Assembly (NCBI GenBank): GCA_002794775.1
Contig: NBAY01000012.1
Location: 377,001-441,000, forward strand
DNA length: 64,000 bases
Source of the DNA: Porodaedalea pini
Taxonomy: Eukaryota > Basidiomycota > Agaricomycetes > Hymenochaetales > Hymenochaetaceae
Direction: 5' to 3'
Part shown: piece by piece, positions 1-12,296 of the stretch
Numbering within the stretch: position 1 is the stretch's first letter
Layout: every line of letters starts with the position of its first letter
The notes under the pieces: generated by a model
Told to the model about the DNA's origin: nothing
What the model saw: only the letters and a program-made list of their open reading frames with translations
The model's database searches: none
Position numbers and translations under genes: made by a program

Positions 1-455
1 ACCCGAGTCTCCACCCTTATCCGCGGCATCAGCACCAGCGACAGAGGCGCTCGCCGTCCCCGCGCGGCCTTAGTCCAGAGTCTCCCGGTTCAACTCGAAG
101 GGCCTCTGTATCCAGTTCGAATGGACCAGCGCGCACGCGTCCCTTGCTCGACGACAAGCAGAAGCGAATGAATCACATTATGTCCGAGCAGAAGCGGCGC
201 AACGCGATCCGCGATGGTTATGCCCAGCTCACGACCCTCCTTGCACCTGCGGGCGCGCCTCCAGGTACTGGCATGCCGACGCGAGGGCGACCGAAGGGGA
301 GTGGCGCAAAAGGAAAGGGGAGACCTGGTGCAGGCAAGAGCGGCGTTCTCCTCCGTGCAGTAGAATATTGTCGGTGGCTTGAGGAGGGCAGGGACTCACT
401 TTTGGAAGAAGTGAAGCGCGTAGAGGTAGCGGCAGGCCTCCGTGTGGATTTCTAG
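1..455 (+). CDS. bHLH transcription factor, C-terminal part (5' end outside window)
   Basis: The frame is open from base 3 to the TAG at 453-455, so the window begins inside the gene. After a Ser/Pro/Arg-rich stretch comes a basic region with the His-Glu-Arg pattern of E-box-binding bHLH proteins (NHIMSEQKRRNAIR), then helix 1, a long basic loop and helix 2 (GVLLRAVEYCRWLEE). The loop contains an AT-hook-like GRPKGSG segment. The protein ends about 20 residues after helix 2 with no leucine zipper visible. Small fungal proteins of this kind (INO4-like and others) bind CANNTG sites as dimers in the nucleus. The exact subfamily cannot be told without the N-terminus. An ATG-initiated reading from 171 is possible, but the open upstream frame argues for a longer protein. 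Confidence 0.8.
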   Translation, partial: PSLHPYPRHQHQRQRRSPSPRGLSPESPGSTRRASVSSSNGPARTRPLLDDKQKRMNHIMSEQKRRNAIRDGYAQLTTLLAPAGAPPGTGMPTRGRPKGSGAKGKGRPGAGKSGVLLRAVEYCRWLEEGRDSLLEEVKRVEVAAGLRVDF

Positions 456-1988
456 CTGCGATTTCCAAGAGTGAGTTTATTTCATGCGTGCATTTAGTTA
501 TGTTTCGTTTTTAACGCGATTGTTCTTAGATTCATTTGTCTTGTGTCGTCTCTATTTTCCCCCCTTTCCTTTCGCTCAGATTACTCTTCATTTTGACTCT
601 GTATACCAGAAGGCTCATGATTTTTAATAATCTCTGTGCGCTGGCCACCTTATTGTACCCGAAGAGCACAACACCGCAACGACCCTCCCGAGCCCATCCG
701 AATCAGTCCGATGGCACACGTCCTCTTCCGTCTCTGCCCATTCGGTAGCTGCGATTTACCTCCCTCTTGTTTATTGCTTCCTCCTTCCTGCCGTATAATC
801 TCTGTTGTACTTTACTTCAATGTGTGTATGAAGATCCAGCTCGCTCAAGGTCTGGTCTGATTGTCAACTCTGCGAATTATAAATTGATCAGGCTATATGC
901 GAAACCGATCCCGGATCCGAGTTCAAATCCGAGAGAGATCTTAGATGTTGCAGTCGACTTTCTAGCGTAGATTGCGTAGTCGGGGAACAAAGCAATACCC
1001 GTTCAACCTTTAAAATAGCGCTAGCGCTGCTGTGCTTGCTATGGATTTCATATGGTACCGTATCTCTTCCGTTTCAACTTCGAGGCGTACCCACCAGCTT
1101 CAAAATATAACGCCGAAGACATCGAGGATCTGAGAGACACTACATGCTCATCACCGACGGAATTTCAATGTCGGAAAGGAGACTGAGGCTCCCTTTGTCG
1201 TATTGTTCTACTGTAGTATGGTTATTGGTCACTACGGCGAGGGATATTGCTACGCAGGAACGCGAAAGTCTGCATGGCGAGTCGAGGAAGACAGAAAACA
1301 GACTCCGCGATTGCTGGGCTGCAGAAGGAGGCCGGGAAAGAAGCGACTGTCTTGCAGTTGAACTTTACGGGTTTGAAGGTCATAGAGAGTCCTGCTGAGT
1401 AATTCAAGAATGTGCACTCTTTGTTTTGTTCAGAAACTTAACGTGATTTTCGGTACGTAAGCACGTTCAATTAGCAGGAATCCGAGTTGCTATAATAATG
1501 TGTAAGTGTCTATGAGGAGAATACAGGACTGACTATATAACTTAATCATTATCAGAGGCGTCATGTGGGCGCCTACGAGCATACTATATATATGTACAGC
1601 GTAGGGGTACGACTTACAATTCGGAGCGAACGTCTTCGGTCCGTACTCTACTCGTGCAGAGCCTGACGATCGGCAAGCGGGACAGATAATCCTGTCTCTT
1701 TTCCTCCAGGTCGCTTCTACCCCGCCAAACTACTCTGTCCCTCTTGACTAAATCAGCCCGAGCGGTTTAATGTGCATTATTACCACCTCGTACTTTGCAC
1801 ACTATTCCCCCCAAATGTCGAGTACAAGGCAGCCACATACGGCTAGGAGCGAGTCAGAAGGGTCTAGAAAGGCTTGTATAACCAGAACAAATCTGTTAGT
1901 ACCACTCTGATCTAGGGACAGCATTTGCTTCGACTGATTATCTGTGTGTGACGCATCTTTTGCGAGAGGACGTGCAAGAAGGTATTTA
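456..1988. other. Intergenic, no recognisable gene
   Basis: About 1.5 kb follow the bHLH stop. The only open frames are short (under about 85 codons), overlap one another and match no family I know. T/C-rich tracts and short AT-rich stretches are present. A diverged gene or untranslated exons cannot be excluded. I see no repeat, tRNA or splice-site series that would support a call. Confidence 0.5.
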
Positions 1989-2745
1989 CAGTACCGTGCA
2001 AAAGTTCTGTCACCCCCCTCTGAAACATGTAATTTGACAATTTCTCACTCAATTCCTGACCATTTCCTCTACAAAAATTCATGGAAACAGCCCTTGGGGG
2101 TATACATAACATGCATGAGTTTCAAAGGAGTTGACCTGAGTGTTCTCTTTGTGTGATGCAGAAGCTACCTGAGAAATTGGCTAAAAAATGCCACTTTTTT
2201 GGCACTATATGCACTGTAGAAATCCAAGCTGTAATGTAGGCACCTTGAAAATTTGCATATTTGTAGATGTGCTATTTATTACCATGATGTGATTTTATTA
2301 GAATTTTCATGCTTCTCAGAGGAGAGAAATAGTTGAATTCCTCTAAGACTCCTAATTTTAAACTTTAAATTGGCCAAAAATGAGACACTTTGGATTGTAG
2401 AGACTATTTCTCACCTCTGAAAGGCCTTGAAAACCTAATAAAATCACATCATGGTAATAAATAGCACATCTACAAATATGCAAATTTTCAAGGTGCCTAC
2501 ATTACAGCTTGGATTTCTACAGTGCATATAGTGCCAAAAAAGTGGCATTTTTTAGCCAATTTCTCAGATAGCTTCTGCATCACACAAAGAGAACACTCAG
2601 GTCAACTCCTTTGAAACTCATGCATGTTATGTATACCCCAAGGGCTGTTTCCATGAATTTTTGTAGAGGAAATGGTCAGGAATTGAGTGAGAAATTGTCA
2701 AATTACATGTTTCAGAGGGGGTGACAGAACTTTTGCACGGTACTG
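1989..2745. mobile_element. Foldback MITE with about 310-bp inverted arms, TA-flanked
   Basis: The left arm (1989-2300) and right arm (about 2436-2745) are reverse complements with only a few differences: one substitution and two single-base length changes in C/G runs were seen. They enclose a unique centre of about 135 bp. TA dinucleotides flank both ends (1987-1988 and 2746-2747), the target duplication of Tc1/mariner elements. The tips begin CAGTACCGTGCAAAAG. No transposase is encoded, so the element is non-autonomous. The inner part of the tip (AAAAGTTCTGTCAC) resembles the tip of element A (AGAAGTATTGTCAC), which hints at the same transposase group. Confidence 0.9.
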
Positions 2746-3456
2746 TAAATGATGGAATAGTGTCTGTCATATGTGCCGAGACGCCTTTGGTTTGGGGGAG
2801 TGCGGAGCTTACAAGAAACGCACAGGACTATCTAAGACATACACATACACACTAAATTATGCGATCAAAGGTATCCAGTGCTTTGTTGTCTGGTTTGCTC
2901 TGGCCCTTAAACCACATTTCTGTATGTGAATTGTTGTTTGGTGCATTGACCAGGCATTTCTCTGGAACTTCTTGGGTACCAAAGATGCCAACGATAGATT
3001 TTCATCTCGTGGATGTGGAGCGAGCGACCCGAAGGTGGGTGAAGAGTTATCGAACTGTTTTGAGAAGCAGATGGAGAAGAATACTTGACAATCTCATATA
3101 TTACAAGCCCTTCCTCCATAATTTTGAGAGCATAAAACTCTTTGGGAGTGGAAGACTGAGTAGCAGCTTGAGAGACTACATTGATTTATTGTGGAAGAAT
3201 TGGCACTTGGCCACATTGTCAAATCGCGACCGCCTTGGATACCTTAGCCTTGTTATGATATCAACCAGATGTAAATTGCTGGATAGGAATGAGCGCCATG
3301 GTGGCTCAAAAATGATAGTCAATAAGAATTACGATGAACAGGGAGAAAGAATGGCTTCAAGAGAATGATTTAATTTCACTTACCAGTGCCAATACCTCGT
3401 TTCATGACTCTTGGGAAGTCCCTGCTTGTAAAAATTTCCACTGCCCAAATGAATTA
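2746..3456. other. Spacer between the MITE and element A
   Basis: AT-rich spacer. It contains a 169-codon open frame at 2859-3368 on the plus strand. Its translation matches no family I recognise and shows no clear splice sites or conserved motif. I leave it uncalled: it could be a decayed TE fragment or chance. TA at 3455-3456 is the left target-site copy of element A. Confidence 0.4.
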
Positions 3457-5689
3457 CTGCCCTTTTCAGAAGTATTGTCACACATCAAATTCATGTGGTT
3501 TTGACGTGTCTTGCAGCATAACTGCCAAAATTTGAGTAAATGACAATTTACTGTGTCAATTCCTCACAATACATGTTCATTAAGCACTCAAAAAAATGTA
3601 CTTGCTCATCCAAATCCAAATCTGTAAAAATATCCAAGGTTAGATGAATTTTTTTGTCAAAATAAGTCAAACAATGTCGACCAGCCCTGTTTCAACACCT
3701 CACCCTCCCTATATGCAAAAATCATACCCCTTTCCTCTCATCCTATAATTTTTTTTCTCCACCTATAAATTAGGTTCACATGTATGGCAATCTTGTGCAT
3801 AAGTTTGGTGTCATTCTGTGCACTATTCGTGGTGTAATGGGGATGTTTCTGTTCTTCAGACACCTGCTCTCACTTGGGTTTGGACAGTCCATTTCATACA
3901 GCTCTGCCAATTTGACAGGTAAAAATACAAAACTTCTTGCACTACATAGACAATCCTATCTACTACAGCCTGGGTTATTTGGGGGCCCCTCCACCTTGAT
4001 TTGACACTGTAGTGGTAATTTATTTTTGACCTGCGCACTGTAGCACCATGCGCTGCCTGCACATCTGAAGTATAGAAGTTGGGAACAATGTGTTGCTTCA
4101 TAAGTACTACTCCATCTCAAGAAGAGATGGCTGCAGATATCTCACCGGCATACCAGGTGAGCGTATCCACCATGCAGGACCACTAGTAGATACACAAGTG
4201 TATGTTCATGCAAACAGACTCAAAGACGTCCTTTCAGATCCAGAACAGCAACAGCTGGCAGCCTCTTCTTGGTCAAGAGCAAGGCATAACCATTGTTGCC
4301 CACAGTCTAGACAGAAGAGCAGATGGCTTCGCTGAAGAGAGGTTGGTGTGCTACAATGGTCAGCGGTATATGCAGATTAGGGGTTGGCACATGAACACAT
4401 TCACCACAAAAACACCCTTCTCTCCCACCATGATGACATGTGGCAAGGCCCTCTCAAATGATGCACGATCCATTCTCTTCAAGCTGCACCAATCCAATGA
4501 GTTCACCATGGACCATCTTTCTGTGTTGATGGACGTCAATTGTCGAACAATCTATTAGATCATAAAAGACTGGGAGGCTACTAGGGGTGTTGAGAGAGAT
4601 GAAAAGAGGACTGGCTGGCCAAGGCTGTTGGACTATCCAGATGTACAGGTGAGGTGTAGTGTGCCAGCGCTGACAGATGTTACTCATCAGGATTCCATTT
4701 GCCACCAGTATTTCCTCAGTTCAGTCAATCAATGCAGGGACCTATTCCTTGACAAGCTGAGGCAGAAGCTCGGTGCATCTTCTGGTAAATACGTTTTGGA
4801 CTCTACAATATGAAGGACATTGGAATGGGCTGGATTCACTATGAAAAGGGTATGGTCTTTTGTTTTCAACTAGTCGAGCCCAAATCCAACCTGATCGAAG
4901 ATTTCAAAGAAGGCACGTGAATGCAGTGAGACTGTGCAAATACAATATCATCTTAAAATTGGCAAGAAATATGAAGCTGAACAGCTCATGTTCATTGATG
5001 AAAGTGCTTGCAACTGTCATACTTTCTTGAGAAAAAAGGCATGGGCTTTATGTGGGCATCAAGCCAGCCACAAACAGTTTTTCACCAGGGAAAAGAGGTA
5101 CACGTAGTCCCATCATACCTCAGGGTGTCATATGTCAAACTTCTTCCAGGTATTCAATCCTTCCAGCAATCTCTCTTGATGGAATGCTCAACTGCATCAT
5201 CTTGGAAGGCTCATTCAATACAGAATCCTTTACTGCTTTCATCACACATTTCCTCAATCATATGGAACCTTTTTCAGGACCAAACTCAGTCATTGTCATG
5301 GACAACTGTGCTATCCACAAGTCAAATGAAATTTGTGAGTTGATTGAATCCAGGTGCAGTGCTTTTTCCTCCTGTGCATCACTCCAGCACTGATGCATTC
5401 TGTAATTGCGTGTCTAGTGGCATGAAGCTTGAATTCCTTCCTGTGTACTCTTCAGATTTCAATCCAATCAAATTGGCCTTCTCACTACTCAAAACTCAAC
5501 TTTGATGACTTGCTCTGCCAGAAGAAGGAGGAGATGTTGTGGTGTATGCATGGCTTTATGGAGAGATTATGTTGATTAGCACAAATGACTGTTGAGCCTT
5601 CTACCAACACTGTGGGTATGTCTGCTGGCCCTGGTGCGTAGCTACCCTCAATTCTCAAGTGAAATCCTCTGACGACGTGCTCAGGTGAA
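3457..5689 (+). repeat. Element A, left terminal inverted repeat
   Basis: Reverse complement of 29797-38606 once the solo LTR (30251-30691) and element 4 (30752-36877) are subtracted. The lengths then match exactly at 2,233 bp. Only scattered substitutions separate the arms, for example at 5184-5280 and near the inner end at 5630-5680. The arm holds a transposase pseudogene and about 970 bp of outer sequence without a convincing ORF. The inner edge lies about 160 bp from the stop of gene X. Confidence 0.9.
4430..5688 (+). pseudogene. Tc1/mariner-like DDE transposase, left arm of element A (disabled)
   Basis: An N-terminal helix-turn-helix segment (start about 4430) is followed by spliced blocks of a DDE endonuclease. 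The first Asp is in FIDESACN (about 4995), the second in IVMDNCAIHKS (about 5300). The third acidic position reads NPIK at 5461-5472, where element B has NPIE, so the catalytic Glu is replaced by Lys (GAA to AAA). Further damage includes a TAG after the HTH block (about 4555), TGA TGA near 5502 and a frame change before the C-terminal GEIM...FYQHCGY block. A candidate intron lies around 4850-4878. The right arm carries the same TAG and the same Glu-to-Lys change. This enzyme would cut and join DNA at TA sites if active; as read it is dead. Confidence 0.85.
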
Positions 5690-5845
5690 TTGGCTAGGAC
5701 TGCTAGGGATACGTAGATTTATAAATAAGCTCTAAATTGTCATTTGTTCACTTTTCGATCACTGTTGGAAGTGGACTACATAAGATGAAGGAAATGTTTG
5801 CATAAAGAACAAAAGCAAAGTCATGAAACCAAGGAGAGGAATAAT

Positions 5846-7721
5846 TTACCGTTGAGCCCACTGATGCATGGCAGCTGCAAGCAGCAGGTCCACAGGTGCC
5901 ACAGCAGTGTCGACTTCAAGATTTGTGAAATCAGTTGTCACCATAATGAGCAGTGTTTGTAGGTCCCTCCTGCAGCTCGGAAACTTTGTTTTAGCCTCAA
6001 GCACTGCATGTTCCCAAAGATGTTTCAAAGTTTTGTCTGGTGGGGAGCTTGGGTGTGCATATGAGTTCCCATCCTCATGAAGCTCCCAGTCATCTACCAA
6101 GATTGCGTACAACTCTTGCTTTTGTGCAAGCATAGCGCGAGTGAACATAGCATCGTTAATTTTTCCTTCCAACTTCTTCAAAGTTCCCTTGATTTGCATC
6201 GCAGCATGCTGTACGTAGTGAAGCCAGTTCTTCTCCCCAATGGCATGGACTTTTGTGATCAAACATTGCAGCTTGATGGGTTGTAGGGTATTGTGATGAT
6301 TTGCATAGACATTTTTGAGCTCAAGAAAGCTGTCACGGATGGTCTCGGCGACTACTGCAAATCTGTCTTGTTCACCCTGAAGTTGTCTCACCTGTGCACA
6401 CAGCATTGCCACATAGCCCAGCAGGGTGGCAAGCCAGACATCAAGTTCATCTGCATCAAACTCCCAATATTCTCTCATCACTTTTTTTCCTGTTAGTTTA
6501 CTAGTCCACACCTTGGTGACGTTATTGCCATTGGCTATTTTTTTCCAGAATGTCATCCACACCAATGTGTCAAGCTGGTGGTATGCATTGAGTGAGTGAT
6601 ACCATTTGTTTGCCCATGGTCTGCCTTCCTTTTCTATTGTGTCCTCGGATATCTTCACTCCGATAAGTCCTGCATGTTCTTTGAGTAATTTGGTTACAGC
6701 CTCCTTCACAAGCACATTTGCCTCATCTCTCATCTTTGCCTTTGCCTGTCTCAAAGCTTTCTTTTTAATCAGTGCCAACAATTCTGACCCCTGCTCTACT
6801 GGAAGCTGTGTGTATTCTGAGGTCGGGGTGTTGCTAGCAGATGCAACTGACACATGAGAGCTCGGCAAGACAATGCTCTCTTTGGCTGGTACATTGAATA
6901 TGGAAGCATGGAGAGGGCTATACCAGTATCGTAGGTAGTCATTGAGGAAAAAATACATTCTGTCATAGAAATGATGGCGCCTATAGTTGAGGAGGTGTCG
7001 GCGCAGTATAGCATTATGTGCCTCCACCAACTGATGGTAAAATTAATCCCAGTAAGTTTGCTTATCAATGGCCAAAATAGGGACCTGCTTATGTTCAATA
7101 TAAGAGCTCGCTCCAGCACATGGATCTGATTTTGCATTGTGGCAGCTCCTGCATCATGCAATTCTTTCTGAATGTCCACTGAAGACTGAATGTAGTCTAG
7201 CTTTTGATCAACTTCCACATGGTTCTCTGCCTGCTGCTGCTCCAGTTCTGCCTGCTGCTGCTGCTCCCATTCTGCCCGCTGCTGCTCCTATTCTGCCCAC
7301 TGCTGTGCAACTTTCAGCTCCACTTCTACTGGAACTTTCAGTGCCACTTCTTCTGCAACTTTCAGCACAATCCTCTCATTGATCTGTGTAGATAACTCCT
7401 CTCATCATGTTTTCATACCCTGCTTTTGCTTCCTCCCTGCTGTCAGCCACTGTCCAGCGTGGGTCTCTTTCTCACCTTGAATTTCTAAGGATTCACCTTT
7501 TTCTTTTGATAAGGTGGCTTCAGCCACCACCGTCTTTGCCATCATCTGGATAAAGATCCCTGCAGAAGCTGCAAACCAAAGATAAATTGAAAGGGGTGAA
7601 AAAAGAAAGCAACTTGCTCTGACTTACTGTCTGATGTTAATGATTCAAAGAGATCATGGGATGCTGATGACCCACTTGTGCTGCTACTTAGCTGGTCCTC
7701 TTCCTCATTATGGCTCTCCAT
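5846..7721 (-). pseudogene. Element A gene X: coiled-coil protein of unknown function (decayed)
   Basis: Read on the minus strand from ATG at 7721: an acidic Ser-rich start (MESHNEEEDQLSSSTSG), a probable donor near 7628, a second exon from about 7570 with a Gln/Glu-rich coiled coil (plus-strand CTG/CTC repeats at 7225-7300), then a long all-helical domain open from 7030 to the TAA at 5846-5848. Several stops interrupt the coiled-coil exon, for example around 7400 and 7290. The order acidic start, coiled coil, helical region, and the position and strand opposite YZ, match gene X of element B, although sequence similarity is weak. No known domain is recognised. It is probably a structural or DNA/protein-binding accessory of the element, which is an inference from position only. 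Confidence 0.6.
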
Positions 7722-8015
7722 GTTGCGATCGAGATCTAGTGTGGTGCAACAAGGGGATATGTCCGAGACAACACGACTGCATGGCATGAGTGATAAGAGG
7801 GGACAATGTGAGTGTGAGCTTACATATATCTCAGCCATTGTCATGTGGACTGATCTCTATCTGGCAGGCCCCCAACACCTTACTGTACAGCTGGGATGAA
7901 GAAGTGTGCTAGGACTTGCCTTTTACAGTTTCTGACCTTATATACCCAGAGCACTAGCCGAATGCTGTAATCTAAGCATTGCATATTCACTTTTCCATGT
8001 GGATTTTTTTCTCTT
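7722..8015. promoter_or_regulatory. Divergent promoter region of X and YZ in element A
   Basis: 294 bp separate the start codons of the divergently oriented genes X and YZ. The equivalent gap in element B is 380 bp. A shared bidirectional promoter is the simple reading. TATAT at about 7930 is a possible core element, but I cannot assign a transcription start. Confidence 0.45.
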
Positions 8016-9561
8016 ATGCCTCAACGTACCAAAATCCCCTCCAAAAAGGCCAAAGTGGCTGAGGAAGCCAAGGCTATCAAAAATGTGCCCAAGCATCCCC
8101 ATGGCTGACCAAGAAAGATCGCAGAAGCAGCCGCAAGCCCCAAAGCAAAACTAGCCATTTGCAAGTCCCCACAAACTCCTGCACCTCAAACACCTTTCAA
8201 TTTGAATGCTAAACCGACCAGGAGGCCACTGAAAAAGTGTGCCAGAAAGGTGACTTGGACATCTTGAGAATCTATACTTACTTGTACTGACATTCTGCTT
8301 TTACTCTCTTCCTTTGGAACTGTCACGAACAGGATTACAACAGTGATAATGATGATGACGACGATGACATCAATGTCAATCCAGCTGCTGTAGCAGAAAT
8401 CTCAGTCCTTGATGTGGCACAAGCCAAGGGTTATAATGGTCCTGCTGATGAAACTCTACAGTTAGACAGTACTTATGAGGAAGTTCCCGACTTCCCATCC
8501 AATAGCAGCTTTTTTTCGCCGGGTAAGAGATATTTTTACATCATAAACATGGTCTTACATGTATATCAGATGGCCCTACCAACTGGAGTATTCCTTCCCT
8601 TGGAACAGCCAAGGCATGAGGGATGGTTACGTCAACACCAGCTGCAGACAGGGCAGACAAAGACATGATTGAAGTAAAGGTCTTGGTTTTGGATGGCATC
8701 AGCGGACGGGAGCTGATCTTGTGCTCCAACATGCTATTAAATGATTTGTTGGTTGAGGTTGCAAAGGTGACAAGAGGCTCCTGCATCATTACGTGTCTTG
8801 GAGTTGAGGGCCCATGGTGTATCAAAGAAGGCCCAAACAAATACCTTCTGGAGTATCTAGATAATCAGAGTGCATTGGATAAGGTCTTTGCAGAGGTCTG
8901 CAAACACTGCAAGGAGCAAGTGGCCAAAAAGATGAAAACTGAAAGTGATCCAAAGATCATCATCAGAGATCTCCCAGAGGTTTGTTAAATTGTGTTTCAT
9001 CACCAGCTATTTCAACTCAGATATTCTGGCTGGATAGGATTCTAACATGCAGGGCAAAAGGGGCAAAAAGACTCTGGCAAAAGCTAAGCCGACAGTAGTG
9101 CCACTCGATAACGTGAAGAGCACATATGATAATGAGATTGAGGAAATCATATGCAAGATTGTAGCGAGCTTCACATGTGATGAGCATGGCAGTAAACTGT
9201 GCACAACACTGAAAGGTATGCAGGAGCATGTCACATACACTATGGAGGATATCACTGAGCACGCGAAACTTCTTGTGAGTCTTAAATTGTCATTTTGCAC
9301 ACAAGTCTATATATCTCACTCAAAATGTCTATTGTTATCTCTAAGCACCAAAACACGCCAGGAGTGACCTACACTGATCTACCTGAGGCTCTTAAACTTC
9401 TAGATAGAAAGCCACACAAGTTGTACTCAGCTACAAGAGTAGCTGAGAGGAATGCAGAAGTTTATACCCATGCAGCTCCACCTGATCCTGTGTCACGCGA
9501 TGTAACACCAACCAGTTCATTGGGCACAGAACGAGCGGAATGCACGCGATGTACATCATGA

Positions 9562-10251
9562 AGTTGAAGAGCCTCGACTCAGCAATCAAACGGAGCGGTA
9601 CACCCAGATCGGCAGAGATTACCCGAACACGGAATGCACGCAATGACCAGATCACACGCATCAGCTACTCGGACTGACCCCAGTGCACTTATCTGTGTGC
9701 GTGTCCTCTCGACCCTGCCAAAGGTTTGTTCATTTGCCTTTGTCTAACGAACATGCACCAGCCCGGCATTGGTCGTTCCGGCTCCATACAAAGGATCCCG
9801 AAGCTCACTGATGCTATGCCAAGTCAACACGCACTGTCCCCGCCTTTCAGTAGTTCGGATCATGGAGCAGCTCAAAGGAACACTCAGGAGGCTCAGTGGT
9901 AGGACAATAGAGGACTCGTCTTATTTTATTTCACCTTTCATGTTTACGCAGGACATTTGTTTAGTATTTATAGAGCGCCGAATGTTGTAGATAGAACAGC
10001 AATTCCACCCCCGAGTTTTGATGCCTAACTTTGTGTGATATCTCTCAGGATGGTCTCTAGGTACTCCTCAGAGCCTTAGTGACTCGAATTGCTCACCTCA
10101 ACTTTGTTTTATTCGCGTTGCGCTCGTTGCACTCATTCTGTCCGTTCCGTCTTTGCCTCGTTCCGCTTCATTCTCGTTACCTCGACTTCGCTCCCTCTCA
10201 TCTCTTATCTTCCGATTTAAGTCCTGTATCTCACCCTGCTCTCTGGTACTC
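9562..10251. other. Sequence of unknown origin inside gene YZ of element A
   Basis: Together with 28969-29320 this makes about 1.04 kb lying between the zinc-like and SAM-like parts of YZ, where element B has only about 200 bp of coding linker. Base composition shifts to C/G-richer text from about 9480. I see no LTR, TIR or ORF that identifies it. It may be another insertion, or a lost exon/intron arrangement. Confidence 0.4.
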
Positions 10252-10686
10252 TGTTAGGACTTGAACTTTCACCTTTTCTTTTCTTTTCCTTTTTACCATT
10301 TCTTTCCTTTTAATCGCTCCTTTTTATTATATTTAATCGTCTTTCCAATCATTTCCCACACTCCTTCCACCAGACCTTCATTCATTCCATTCCAAGTTAC
10401 ATAAACTATACAGTACTTAGATAATCCAGTCTCACAATCGGCGTGAATAAAAGGTTCGAGGAACTCGCATGAACACTTGTTCTGCTTTTCCTCTTACCTC
10501 CACGACAACCTAGGTGAGACTGTGTCCCCTCCTGTAGTAGTGTATATTGTATTAATCCTCTTACCTCTGTGATGACCTAGCCTGAGTATAGCGTGTCCCG
10601 AGTCCCCGCTCGAGTATAGCACGTCCCAGACAACAGTCAGCCAAGGCCTGCCCAGTCCAAGTCGTCTCCCGGACTCCCACCTAACA
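10252..10686 (+). repeat. 5' LTR of gypsy element 1
   Basis: Begins TGTTAGGACTTG and ends CGCCTAACA-type (here CACCTAACA). It contains AATAAAAGG as TATA-like box and the conserved GTTCTGCTTTT start-of-transcript motif. Its partner is 28529-28963. Confidence 0.9.
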
Positions 10687-11148
10687 TAAAAGCAGAACCA
10701 CACCCAGGCTCATCCTCAGCGTACGTCGTCGCTGTCGACTCGCCTTCACTCAGTCTAGAGGAGCTCTCCCCTTGACAGACTTGACGTGTAAACCCCCTAA
10801 ACGACAACCCTCAACCCTGCCCGGACGTTTTTGGACATTCGTGTATTACATAAACTTTGCAACCGACTCTTCCCGACCCTGGCTCTCCGCATCTCCCTTT
10901 GGTGGAGAAGCCACTTAACTTGGATGTGGGTGACACACCGTGTACAGTCATCGACATCGTTGTCGATTGTTATCACTGTTGCCTCCTTCCGTCTCATTAT
11001 CAATTTTGCCGACAAACCCATTCAACGTTGGTGTAACCCCGGATCGAACGCACAACTGATCCCTGTCCCTCCACCATCATCAAGATAGATCTCACCGACG
11101 AACAGCAACAGGCCCTCCCTGCATCAGCCCGTTGGGATCCAGACCGAC

Positions 11149-11573
11149 TGTCAGAACTTGAACTTTTACCTTTTCTTTATTTCCCCTTTTCCTTTTCCTT
11201 TTCTTTTAATCACTCCTTTTCATTATCCCTAACCATCGTTCCAATCACTTCCCACACTCCCTTCATATAACCTTCATTCGTTCCATTCCCACTCATTATG
11301 TAATGTTAGGTAATATAGTCTCACGGTCGTCACTATATAAGGTCGCAGGAATCGCATGAACTCCTTGTTCTGCTTTTCCTCTTACCTCCGCGACGACCTA
11401 GGTGAGACTCGTCCCCCTTGTATTAGTCTAGTCTTGTATTAATTCCTCTTACCTCCACGACGACCTAGTCTGAGTACAGCGTGTCCCGAGTCCTGCTCAA
11501 GTATAGCACGTCTCAAACAACAGTCAGCCGAGGCCTGCCCAGTCCGAGTCGTCTCCCGGACTCCCGCCTAACA
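11149..11573 (+). repeat. 5' LTR of gypsy element 2
   Basis: TGTCAGAACTTG...CGCCTAACA. TATATAA lies 33 nt upstream of GTTCTGCTTTT. The PBS AAAAGCAGAAC follows one base after the LTR, at 11575. Confidence 0.93.
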
Positions 11574-12296
11574 TAAAAGCAGAACCCCACCCAGGCTCAT
11601 CCCCAGCGTACGTCGTCGCTGTCGACTCGCCTTCACTTGGTCTAGAGGAGCGCTCCCCTCGACGGACTTGACGTGTAGAACCCCTAAACGACAAAACCCT
11701 CAACCCTGCCCAGACATTTTCGGATGTTCGTGTATTACGTAAACCTACACCCGACCTTTCCCGACCCTGGCTCTCCGCCTCTCCCTCTGGTGGAGGAACC
11801 ATCTGACCTGGACGTGGGTAACACACCGTGTACAGTCCTCGACGTCGTTGTCGATTGTGCTCTCGGCCACCTCCTTTTGTTTGGTCATCAAATTTGCCGA
11901 CAAACCTGTCCTTCGCCAGCGTAACGTTCATCCGGACAACCAGCCCCTCCCAGTTCCCCCCCCGGTCTAGTCAACATAGATCTTACCGAGGAACAACAGC
12001 AGGCTCTCCCTCATTCGTCGCGCTACAACACCGAACGACAGTCGTACGTAGCCGACGATAGAAACCACGTCACTCATAACCTCTGGTGGAGTGACATTAG
12101 ACATGCCTGGTACTCAACTGACCCATCAGGCGAAAGAACTCGGTGGGCGCCTTGAACCCCTCGCGCCCCAGCATCCCCTACCGTTTCGACATCGTCGGTC
12201 GTCCTTCCCAGCGAACCAGGAGGATACCAAACGCCCCGCAGAGACTCGTCACCGCCGACACCCCCTGAATGCCTAACACACACGCCCGTACCAGTG

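Noticed and set aside
2859..3368. 169-codon open frame as a gene
   Set aside because: No recognisable motif, homologue or splice context. It lies in AT-rich repeat-flanked spacer.
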